Source: a bacterium 0.1xD8-71
Lineage (GTDB): Bacteria > Bacillota > Clostridia > Lachnospirales > Lachnospiraceae
NCBI GenBank assembly: GCA_003612405.1
Contig: RAYR01000015.1
Coordinates: forward strand, 102,284 to 166,283
Reading direction: 5' to 3'
DNA length: 64,000 nucleotides
Shown here: in pieces, positions 17,884 through 25,467 of the stretch
Layout: every line of letters begins with the position of its first letter
How positions within the stretch are numbered: the first letter of the stretch is position 1
Translations under genes and position numbers: made by a program
The notes under the pieces: generated by a model
What the model was told of the DNA's origin: nothing
The model's input: the letters and a program-made list of their open reading frames with translations, nothing else
The model's database searches: none

Positions 17884-19908
17884 ATGGGATATGAACAAGT
17901 ATGGCTTGACTATACCAGGAAAGTTTCCGGCAAGGAAACAGAGGGGATTGAATATATCTGTGTAAGGATAAAGAACACGGAGCAGGATGCGCTGATAGCA
18001 AACAGCGTAAAAGAATTGCAGGAAGCTTTTCTGGGAATGGTTGGCAGCAGGCTTACACTGCGGCAGGAATGTAGTGTAGATGCCGGGGCGGCGCAGACAG
18101 GGTGGGCAGACGGACGCAGTATCTGTCTTGTCTTCCGGGAGGGCATGAAGGCCGAGGCCTATCATCTCTTCAGTGAAAAAGGGGATATCGTGATAGAAGC
18201 GTCCGATTCCAGAGGTATTTTGTACGGAACCTTCGATCTGATCCGTCAGGTGAAGATGGAAAATTCCTTATATACACTGGATCGGGCCAATGCGCCCCTC
18301 ATGCCGATGCGTATGTTAAATCACTGGGACAATATGGACGGCAGTATTGAGCGGGGATATTCCGGAGCGTCTTTTTTCTTTGAGAAGAATGAGATTCTGG
18401 TCAATGAGAGGACAAGGGATTATGCCAGACTGACAGCCAGCGTGGGAATCAATGCCGTTGTGATCAACAATGTCAATGTAAAAGATGCCGCAACCTGGCT
18501 GATCACAGACCGTTATCTGGATAAAGTAAGGGAGCTTTCGGAGGTGTTTGCCGGATATGGTATCAGACTGTATATGAGTCTGAATTATGCGGCGCCGATG
18601 GAACTGGGCGAACTGGACAGCGCAGATCCGCTTTCCGATGCGGTGCGCGAATGGTGGAAAAAGAGAATGGAGATTGTCTTTGGCAGAGTTCCGGGTCTGG
18701 AAGGATTTCTGATCAAGGCAGATTCGGAGGGACGCCCCGGTCCTTTTACATATGGCAGGACACATGCTGATGGTGCCAATATGCTGGCGGAGGCGGCAGC
18801 ACCCTATGGGGGAATTATTATCTGGCGGTGTTTTGTTTATAACTGTATGCAGGACTGGAGGGATTACAAGACGGACCGTGCAAGATCCGGCTATGATAAT
18901 TTCATGGGGCTGGACGGAAAGTTCATGGACAATGTGATCTTACAGATCAAGAACGGCCCCATGGACTTTCAGGTAAGAGAGCCTGTGCATCCGCTTTTCG
19001 GGGGACTGACAAAGACCAATCAGATGCTGGAGGTGCAGATTGCGCAGGAGTATACGGGACAGCAGAGGCATCTGTGTTATCTGATACCGATGTTCAGGCA
19101 GATCCTACAGTTCAGGACCTATGTGAAAGCAGAAAAAGACACCGTTATGGATATTGTGTCCGGCACTACATTCGGACAGCATAACTGCGGCATGGCGGCT
19201 GTAGCCAATACGGGAAATGATGACAACTGGACAGGCCATGATATGGCGGCGGCAAACTGGTATGGGTTTGGCAGGCTTTCCTTTGAACCGGAACTGACCG
19301 CAGAAGAAATAGCCAGGGAATGGATCCGGGTGACTTACGGCAATGATGAGCAGGTGGAGGAGACGCTGATGTTTCTGCTGATGTCCTCCTGGCCGGCTTA
19401 TGAGAGCTACACATCACCTCTGGGTATCGGGTGGATGGTTACGCCCAACAATCATTACGGCCCCAGTGTGGACGGTTATGAGTACAGCAGGTGGGGCACT
19501 TATCACCGGGCGGATCATCAGGGCCTCGGTGTGGACAGGAGCCATGAGGGCACAGGGTATGCGATGCTTTACAGAGAGCCCAACGCTTCTGTTTATGACG
19601 ACAAAGAGAAATGCCCGGATGAGCTTGTGTTGTTTTTCCATCATATTCCCTACACATGGAAACTGCGTTCTGGCAAGACCGTGATACAGCATATTTATGA
19701 CTCGCACTTTGAGGGTGTTGAGATTGTGGATGAGATGGTGGAGCAGTTTATGAAATTGCAGGACAGACTTCCGGAGACGGCTTATAAACGTATGACCGGG
19801 CGGTTTATGGAACAGAAGGAACATGCCAGGGAATGGCGTGATCAAATTAATGCATATTTTTATAGAAAATCCGGCATTTTGGATGAAAAAGGGAGGGAGG
19901 TATACTAA
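17884..19908 (+). CDS. aguA: GH67 xylan alpha-1,2-glucuronidase
   Basis: A 674-residue enzyme, cytoplasmic (no signal peptide), that removes (4-O-methyl)glucuronic acid from the non-reducing end of short aldouronic acids made from glucuronoxylan. The GH67 catalytic set is visible: acid E282 in KADSEGRPGP, and the paired carboxylates D338 (in YDNFMGLDGKF) and E366 (in MDFQVREP), spaced 28 residues apart as in characterised GH67 enzymes. The N-terminal alpha/beta domain, central barrel and C-terminal helical domain (with WNNHYGP-like TPNNHYGPSVDG) are all present, and the length is typical. AGAAGGAG precedes the ATG, 15 bases after GH3, so the two form one operon. It identifies the substrate of the whole unit as glucuronoxylan fragments. 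Confidence 0.94.
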   Translation: MGYEQVWLDYTRKVSGKETEGIEYICVRIKNTEQDALIANSVKELQEAFLGMVGSRLTLRQECSVDAGAAQTGWADGRSICLVFREGMKAEAYHLFSEKGDIVIEASDSRGILYGTFDLIRQVKMENSLYTLDRANAPLMPMRMLNHWDNMDGSIERGYSGASFFFEKNEILVNERTRDYARLTASVGINAVVINNVNVKDAATWLITDRYLDKVRELSEVFAGYGIRLYMSLNYAAPMELGELDSADPLSDAVREWWKKRMEIVFGRVPGLEGFLIKADSEGRPGPFTYGRTHADGANMLAEAAAPYGGIIIWRCFVYNCMQDWRDYKTDRARSGYDNFMGLDGKFMDNVILQIKNGPMDFQVREPVHPLFGGLTKTNQMLEVQIAQEYTGQQRHLCYLIPMFRQILQFRTYVKAEKDTVMDIVSGTTFGQHNCGMAAVANTGNDDNWTGHDMAAANWYGFGRLSFEPELTAEEIAREWIRVTYGNDEQVEETLMFLLMSSWPAYESYTSPLGIGWMVTPNNHYGPSVDGYEYSRWGTYHRADHQGLGVDRSHEGTGYAMLYREPNASVYDDKEKCPDELVLFFHHIPYTWKLRSGKTVIQHIYDSHFEGVEIVDEMVEQFMKLQDRLPETAYKRMTGRFMEQKEHAREWRDQINAYFYRKSGILDEKGREVY

Positions 19909-19934
19909 ATCCTTTGTGCATATGCACAAAAATA

Positions 19935-19997
19935 AGCAAAATATGAAGCGAAAATAGCAATATATGAACAGAAAAGGGAGCCTTGAAATCCTATAAT
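19935..19997 (+). promoter_or_regulatory. AraC-activated promoter of the ABC transporter genes
   Basis: Half-sites AGCAAAATATGAA (19935-19947) and AGCAATATATGAA (19956-19968) are direct repeats 21 bp apart with one mismatch. TATAAT (19992-19997) starts 36 bases after the start of the second half-site. The -35 position (CAGAAA, 19969-19974) is non-consensus and abuts the half-site. Every distance equals that of the GH3 promoter, so one regulator, most likely the divergent AraC protein, should control both. Confidence 0.7.
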
Positions 19998-20040
19998 AGA
20001 TAAGAAAGGTATTTTTACTTTAGCTTATGGAGGTGTGGGG

Positions 20041-20994
20041 ATGAAAAAAGAGGGAAAAAAGGCTCCCGTGGCACAGAAAAAGCAGAGTTTTGGGGTGTAT
20101 ATGAAACGGTACTGGCAGCTCTATGTCCTGCTGGCACTGCCTATGTTATATCTGCTCATCTTTAAGTATGTGCCGATGATCTATATTCAGATTGCTTTTA
20201 AGAAATACAGTATTGTACAGAGCGTGTGGGAAATGCCTCTGGCGGCGAACCACGGTTTTGAATATTTTATCAAGGCGTTCAAGAACAGAGACTTTATCAA
20301 CGCCCTCAGAAATACGTTGGTATTGAATCTGCTCGATCTGGTAATCGGATTCCCTGCACCGATTATTTTTGCGCTGATTTTAAATGAACTGGTATTTAAG
20401 CGGTTTAAGAGGGTGGTACAGACCATCGCCTATATGCCGCACTTTCTTTCCTGGGTTATCATTTACGGTCTGGCATTGCAGATTTTTGCACCCAGCACCG
20501 GTTTCTTAAATATGATACTGACGGGTCTTGGATTTGAATCCATTCCATTTTTGAATGATTCCGCCCACTGGGTCGGCACATACATATTCCTAGGTGTGTG
20601 GCAGAGTTTTGGCTGGAATTCCATTGTTTATCTGGCGGCTATCGCCGGTATTAATTCCGAATTATATGAAGCGGCCTCTGTGGATGGGGCGGGACGCTTC
20701 AAGAAGATGTGGCATATCACGCTGCCGGGCATCAAGCCTACGATCGTGGTGCTGCTTGTCATGAATCTTGGTAATATTCTGGGAAGTAGTTTTGACAGAC
20801 CTTTTGCATTGCAGAACAATCTTGTCATGGATGCGGCGGAAGTTCTTGCAACCTTCGTGTATAAGAACGGTATTAAGGGACTTCAGTTCTCCTTAACGAC
20901 CGCGGTTGGTTTCTTCCAGTCTATTGTATGTGTTATTTTCCTGCTGTTGGCCAACTGGATTTCCAGGAAACTTGGCGAACGCGGAATCTGGTAG
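20041..20994 (+). CDS. ABC sugar transporter permease, LplB type
   Basis: A 317-residue inner-membrane permease of the CUT1/LplB group, six predicted membrane segments. The ATPase-docking EAA loop reads EAASVDGAGRFKKMWHITLP. The N-terminus has the extended lysine-rich cytosolic tail seen in LplB homologues. ATG 20041 follows GGAGGTG; the GTG at 20035 overlaps that ribosome-binding site. It pairs with the next permease and the binding lipoprotein, probably to import xylo- or aldouronic oligosaccharides (inference from GH3/GH67 and shared operator). No ATP-binding subunit is in the window; CUT1 systems of this group normally share a general MsmX-type ATPase encoded elsewhere. Confidence 0.9.
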   Translation: MKKEGKKAPVAQKKQSFGVYMKRYWQLYVLLALPMLYLLIFKYVPMIYIQIAFKKYSIVQSVWEMPLAANHGFEYFIKAFKNRDFINALRNTLVLNLLDLVIGFPAPIIFALILNELVFKRFKRVVQTIAYMPHFLSWVIIYGLALQIFAPSTGFLNMILTGLGFESIPFLNDSAHWVGTYIFLGVWQSFGWNSIVYLAAIAGINSELYEAASVDGAGRFKKMWHITLPGIKPTIVVLLVMNLGNILGSSFDRPFALQNNLVMDAAEVLATFVYKNGIKGLQFSLTTAVGFFQSIVCVIFLLLANWISRKLGERGIW

Positions 20995-21017
20995 AAGAAG
21001 GATAGGAGGAAGAAAGT

Positions 21018-21887
21018 ATGATCAAATCAAAATCTGGAAAAGTCGGTGACTGGTGTTTTGTGATCATCTGTATCCTGGTCAGTGTTATCTGTGTGGTGCC
21101 GATGTTAAATCTGCTGGCAAGATCTCTTAGTTCCACAGATGCCCTGATTAAGCATCAGGTATATTTATGGCCGAAAGGATTGAATTTCGAGGCTTATACA
21201 GCAGTGCTGAGTGATATGAAGTATGTCAGATCGTTTTTCTGGACAGTGCTTCTGACAGTGATATGTACGCTTGTATCGTTGACTATGACAACACTTTGCG
21301 CTTATCCGTTGATCTTTGAAAACCTGAGAGGACGTTCCATCATCAATATATTTATTACCATTACGATGTTCTTTAATGCAGGAACCATTCCCAATTACCT
21401 GCTGATGAAGAGTCTGAATCTGTTAAATAATCCGTTGGTATTGATCGTTCCGAGCTGTATGAGTGTATACAACATGATTATCATGAGAAGTTTCTTCTAT
21501 GGTATTCCGGACAGCCTGCGGGAGTCGGCGGAGATTGACGGGGCAAGTTATTTCCGGATACTGGTCAGCATTTACCTGCCTTTGTCCAAACCGGTGTTTG
21601 CGACTCTTGCATTGTTCTATGCGGTAGGGCGCTGGAATGGTTATTCGGATGCCTTGATGTATGTGAACAAAGAGATTTTGTATCCCTTGCAGTTGTTCCT
21701 GTACAACATTCTGAACAATATCAACAATGTGGAGGTGGCAACACAGGAAGGGTTCTCCACACCGGGACTGACAGAATCCCTGAAGGCGGCAATCGTCATG
21801 TTTTCAACGATTCCGATTCTGTGTATTTACCCGTGGCTGCAAAAGTATTTTATCCACGGCGTTACCATGGGAGCTGTGAAGGAGTAA
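21018..21887 (+). CDS. ABC sugar transporter permease, YtcP/LplC type
   Basis: A 289-residue permease with about six membrane segments and the EAA loop ESAEIDGASYFRILVSIYLP. It lies 23 bases after the first permease with AGGAGGAAG before the ATG, and forms the heterodimeric channel with it. The family usually works with large extracellular binding lipoproteins like the next gene. Confidence 0.9.
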   Translation: MIKSKSGKVGDWCFVIICILVSVICVVPMLNLLARSLSSTDALIKHQVYLWPKGLNFEAYTAVLSDMKYVRSFFWTVLLTVICTLVSLTMTTLCAYPLIFENLRGRSIINIFITITMFFNAGTIPNYLLMKSLNLLNNPLVLIVPSCMSVYNMIIMRSFFYGIPDSLRESAEIDGASYFRILVSIYLPLSKPVFATLALFYAVGRWNGYSDALMYVNKEILYPLQLFLYNILNNINNVEVATQEGFSTPGLTESLKAAIVMFSTIPILCIYPWLQKYFIHGVTMGAVKE

Positions 21888-22015
21888 GACAGCATCCGGG
21901 ACAGGAATTGTCGGATTGCCGCTTCCGGGGAATAGAATCCGGGAAGATTGTGGGAAGAGGGAATCCGTTCATTCATAATTATATTTTTCTATAACAAAAG
22001 GGAGGTAAAAAAAGA

Positions 22016-23758
22016 GTGAAGAAAAAATTGTTATCCGTATTATTGGCAGGCTGTATGGTATTGTCTCTGGCAGCCTGCGGATCGGGTGATTCCGGCAGTG
22101 CACCGCAGGATACATCCGGGACACAGACAACACAGCAGGATGCGGCTGCACCGGATACCGCGAAGGAGTCTGATGGCGCAGGAGATGCGGCAGCAGATCC
22201 CACCAATGGAGAAGTGGTGGACGGTAAGTTTGTAGAAACCAGAAAGATTACCGTGGAAGTGTATGACCGTGGTAATGATGACGGTTCCGATCCTACTAAC
22301 AACAATTATACCAAGTATATCAAAGAGCAGATGCTTGCACAGCACAATGTGGAAGTAGAGTTTGTGGCAGTTCCCCGTTGGACAGAGGTAGAACAGATCA
22401 ATAACCTTCTGGCAGCAGGCGATGCACCGGATATCTGTCTTACATATGACTATCCTACCGTTCAGACCTATGCAAACATGGGCGGTGTGCTGGATTTGAG
22501 TTCTTATGTGGATGATTACAGGGATATGCTTCCCAATCTCTGGAACTGGCTCGGTGAGACCAACATTTACTGGGATAAAGATCCTGTAAACGGTACACTG
22601 TGGGCAATCGAAGGAAAACGTGCGGTGACGAACCGTATCAACACTTTTGTCCGGAAAGACTGGCTGGATAAGCTGGGACTGAAAGAGCCCACCACCCGTC
22701 AGGAGTTTGAGGATATGATCATCGCGTTCAGAGACAATGCAGACCTTCTGCTGGGCGCAGACGCTGACAAGATGATTCCCTATTCCGTAAGCTTTGACGT
22801 AGGCTGGAGAGCGGCACTTTTGATCGAGTCCTTTATTGACCCTGATGTTTCCGATTATGAGTATTATGTCAATGGTTTTGATGACAGAGCTTTAACACAG
22901 AACGGAACCAAGGAAGCAATCCGTCTGTTGAATAAGTGGTATAATGACGGCCTTCTCTGGGATGATTTCGCTTTGTACGGAAGCGGTGATTCCACAGAGG
23001 ACGATATGATCAAAGCCGGTTATGTAGGCGCATTTATGCACAACTGGGATTACCCTTACAGAGACGGTGAGAACAGTATTCAGACCAATCTTCAGAGAAT
23101 GGTTGGACCGGATGCCAAGTTTGTGGTAGTGGACTGCTTCGAGGATATAAAGGGCGGCCATAACAAGTTTATCACCAGCTCCGCAGGAGACCGTAAGATT
23201 TTCTTCCCGACCACTAACACAGAGCCTCTTGCATCCATGATGTATCTGGATTTCATCAGTTCTCCGGAAGTTATCCAGTATTTGCAGATCGGTGAAGAGG
23301 GTGTTACCCATAACAAACTGGAAGATGGTACAATCGAGATTCAGGCAGCTACCGGTGATGATATTCAGAATTCCGGTTTCAATATTGACTATACGATTAC
23401 CTGTAACGGACTGCATCTGATGGATGATGAACTTACCCTGAAGTCTATGGCTTATTCTTACAGCGGCATCGATCCTGAACTTGTAGAGGTTGCCCATAAA
23501 GTCTGCAACACTGATACAAGACCTGCTAAGAATGTAAACGTAGGTGCAATCGCAGCAGAAGAAGGTCAGGGACCGACACTCTCCAGTAAGAGAGACGTTG
23601 TTTATGATACAGCTGTTTCCGCAGCAGTCGAAGATTTCGACAAGGTATGGGATGCAGGTATCGCTGATTACTTAAGTTCCGGCGGTCAGGCTATTATGGA
23701 TGAGCGTGCAGAGAAGTGGAAAGCTACCTTTGGTGATACCACAGCGCTTCCGGAATAA
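22016..23758 (+). CDS. Extracellular sugar-binding lipoprotein of the ABC transporter
   Basis: A 580-residue solute-binding protein of the LplA group. A lipoprotein signal (MKKKLLSVLLAGC, lipobox LAAC) is followed by a low-complexity Ser/Thr/Gln/Asp linker (about residues 24-65), then a two-lobed binding domain with APDICLTYDYPTVQTYANMG and several Trp/Tyr-rich stretches suited to carbohydrate stacking. The start is GTG 22016 with GGAGGT ten bases upstream. The 130-base gap from the permease gene has no clear terminator, so it belongs to the same operon. The ligand is inferred to be a xylan-derived oligosaccharide. Codons are more optimal than in the permeases, consistent with the usual excess of binding protein. 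Confidence 0.9.
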   Translation: MKKKLLSVLLAGCMVLSLAACGSGDSGSAPQDTSGTQTTQQDAAAPDTAKESDGAGDAAADPTNGEVVDGKFVETRKITVEVYDRGNDDGSDPTNNNYTKYIKEQMLAQHNVEVEFVAVPRWTEVEQINNLLAAGDAPDICLTYDYPTVQTYANMGGVLDLSSYVDDYRDMLPNLWNWLGETNIYWDKDPVNGTLWAIEGKRAVTNRINTFVRKDWLDKLGLKEPTTRQEFEDMIIAFRDNADLLLGADADKMIPYSVSFDVGWRAALLIESFIDPDVSDYEYYVNGFDDRALTQNGTKEAIRLLNKWYNDGLLWDDFALYGSGDSTEDDMIKAGYVGAFMHNWDYPYRDGENSIQTNLQRMVGPDAKFVVVDCFEDIKGGHNKFITSSAGDRKIFFPTTNTEPLASMMYLDFISSPEVIQYLQIGEEGVTHNKLEDGTIEIQAATGDDIQNSGFNIDYTITCNGLHLMDDELTLKSMAYSYSGIDPELVEVAHKVCNTDTRPAKNVNVGAIAAEEGQGPTLSSKRDVVYDTAVSAAVEDFDKVWDAGIADYLSSGGQAIMDERAEKWKATFGDTTALPE

Positions 23759-23788
23759 GTAGATTTTGTTATGATTTGAAATGTCAGA

Positions 23789-23826
23789 AAACGGCTTCGG
23801 GTGTATATCCCCGGAGCTGTTTTTTT
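23789..23826 (+). terminator. Terminator of the xylan transport operon
   Basis: AACGGCTTCGGG / CCCCGGAGCTGTT pair with two G-U contacts around a short AT loop and are followed by seven T (23820-23826). Confidence 0.8.
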
Positions 23827-23922
23827 GTCAAAAATTTTGTCAGATTTTTAGGCAAATTGTTCTTTTTTGCGTTTAGTTATAAAATCAAAATGTACAAACT
23901 ATCAGAATAAGAATAAAATGCA

Positions 23923-23952
23923 TTGACTTTTGTTGTATATATTTGCTATAAT
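23923..23952 (+). promoter_or_regulatory. Promoter of the PTS operon
   Basis: TTGACT (23923-23928), 18-base spacer, TATAAT (23947-23952), about 20 bases upstream of the RNA antiterminator. It is strong and needs no activator, as expected where control is by antitermination. Confidence 0.75.
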
Positions 23953-23974
23953 GAGAAAAAATAAATAAACATTT

Positions 23975-24056
23975 GGGTTGTTACTGCACAAAAGCGGGCA
24001 AAACCAGATTTTATAATTTGGCTTGGGAAAGTTGACTTATAAAATTTGGTTTTTTT
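23975..24056 (+). promoter_or_regulatory. Ribonucleic antiterminator (RAT) overlapping a leader terminator
   Basis: The leader starts GGGTTGTTACTGC and continues to GCGGGCAAAACC (23975-24005), matching the BglG/SacY/LicT-family RAT consensus (GGNTTGTTACTG...GCAGGCAAAACC). Its 3' end overlaps the 5' arm of a terminator: CCAGATTTTATAA (24004-24016) / TTATAAAATTTGG (24037-24049), a 13-bp stem with one G-U pair and a following run of seven T. When the antiterminator protein binds the RAT the terminator cannot form. The regulated gene immediately downstream is the antiterminator itself, so the operon is autoregulated. Confidence 0.9.
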
Positions 24057-24093
24057 ATTTTTTAAGTAAGTATAGCAATAAGAGGGTTTAAAA

Positions 24094-24933
24094 ATGCGCA
24101 TTGACAAAATTATCAACAATAATATCGTTTCTGTCAGGGATTATCATGGAATAGAGATGGTGGCCATGGGGAGAGGAATCGGTTTTGGCAAGAGACCGGG
24201 AGATGAGATTGATGATAAGGTAGTTGAGAAAATTTTTAGGCTGAATAATATGGACGACAAGGAACACTTTAAAGAACTACTTGCATCACTACCATTGGAA
24301 CATATCAGATTGTCAGCAGATATCATTACCTATGCGAAAGAGAGTCTGGGACTGGTATTAAGCCAGAATGTGTATTTGACGCTGACCGATCATATTGGTT
24401 TTATATTAGACAAATTTCATGAGGGCATGGTATTTAATAACGCACTGTATGATGAAGTGAAGCTCTTTTATCCGTTGGAGTATTCGGTTGGCAGGTATGC
24501 GCTCGAGTTGATTGAGGAGAGAACAGACTGCCGCCTGCATGAGGATGAAGCAGCGAGTATTGCGCTCCATCTGGTCAATGGAGAAGTGGGTTCCGTCATG
24601 AGAACGACTTTCACCATGGTCAAGATGATGCGGGAGGTGATGGAATGGATCGAGAAACAGATTCCCATTCCCAGCGGAAGAACCTATCCCAAAGAACGTC
24701 TGATAGCGGATTTAAAGCAGCTTTGCAACAGACTTGTTTCGGAAGAACCGATGCGGGGGCGTAAGGATGAAGCGCTCTACGAGTTTGTGAGGGAACATTA
24801 TAAACAGGAGTATCAGATGATTGATGAGATCAGTGCCTACATAGAGAAAGAATACCAATGCAATATGACGGAGGAAGAGAAAATTCATCTGGTACTGAAT
24901 ATCAAACGGATGAGGGATTTATATACCTGTTAA
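24094..24933 (+). CDS. BglG/LicT-family transcription antiterminator (PRD protein)
   Basis: A 279-residue RNA-binding antiterminator. The N-terminal CAT domain (about residues 1-55, MRIDKIINNNIVSV, GRGIGFGKRPGD) binds the RAT just upstream. It is followed by PRD1 (about 65-170) and PRD2 (about 175-279). In PRD1 both conserved phosphoacceptor histidines are present, H100 (DHIGFIL) and H159 (IALHLVNGE), at the same positions as in B. subtilis LicT. In PRD2 the two positions equivalent to LicT H207 and H269 appear to be D206 (IADLKQL) and N269 (LVLNIKR), by my manual alignment. So the EII-dependent negative control is likely kept, while HPr-dependent activation is likely lost or altered. Adjacent EIIA and EIICB genes are its probable partners. 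Confidence 0.9.
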   Translation: MRIDKIINNNIVSVRDYHGIEMVAMGRGIGFGKRPGDEIDDKVVEKIFRLNNMDDKEHFKELLASLPLEHIRLSADIITYAKESLGLVLSQNVYLTLTDHIGFILDKFHEGMVFNNALYDEVKLFYPLEYSVGRYALELIEERTDCRLHEDEAASIALHLVNGEVGSVMRTTFTMVKMMREVMEWIEKQIPIPSGRTYPKERLIADLKQLCNRLVSEEPMRGRKDEALYEFVREHYKQEYQMIDEISAYIEKEYQCNMTEEEKIHLVLNIKRMRDLYTC

Positions 24934-24967
24934 TATATCATGTTATTGTAGGAAAGGAGGGGGAGCA

Positions 24968-25453
24968 GTGAAGATATTTCAGAACTTGTTCGCAAAGGGC
25001 GGCATTGTAATTGGATCACCCGTGGCAGGCAGTCTTGTCAGTATTAAAGAGGTCAGTGATCCTACCTTTGGAGAGGAGATTTTAGGAAAAGGGGTGGCCG
25101 TGATTCCTTCTGCGAATCAGATTTATGCGCCCATTGACGGTAAGGTGGCCACAGTGTTTCCTACCGGGCATGCGGTGGCAGTTACAGGACACGATGGCAC
25201 GGAGATTTTGATTCATGTAGGTCTTGACACAGTGAAACTGAATGGAGAGCACTTTACGATCCATGCCGAGGAAAATCAGGAAGTGAAGAAAGGTGATCTT
25301 CTTCTGGAGGCAGATCTGGAGCAGATTAAGGCAGCCGGATATGACATTATCACGCCGATTGTAATCTGCAATTCAGACGAGTATACGGAGATACAGGCAG
25401 AAGAACCTAAAGATGTATCGCCGGGAGATGATATCTTGAGACTGCGCAAATAG
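24968..25453 (+). CDS. PTS EIIA component, glucose/GlcNAc family
   Basis: A 161-residue EIIA-Glc-like protein that carries phosphate from HPr to EIIB. The family's phosphoacceptor His lies in EILIHVGLDTV (H83), with the second active-site His in TGHAVAV. GTG 24968 is preceded by AAAGGAGGGGG. It is a free-standing subunit; the EIICB in the same operon lacks its own IIA domain, so this is its natural partner. It could also serve other EII proteins of the glucose family. Confidence 0.92.
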   Translation: MKIFQNLFAKGGIVIGSPVAGSLVSIKEVSDPTFGEEILGKGVAVIPSANQIYAPIDGKVATVFPTGHAVAVTGHDGTEILIHVGLDTVKLNGEHFTIHAEENQEVKKGDLLLEADLEQIKAAGYDIITPIVICNSDEYTEIQAEEPKDVSPGDDILRLRK

Positions 25454-25467
25454 AAGGAGGCTTTGTG

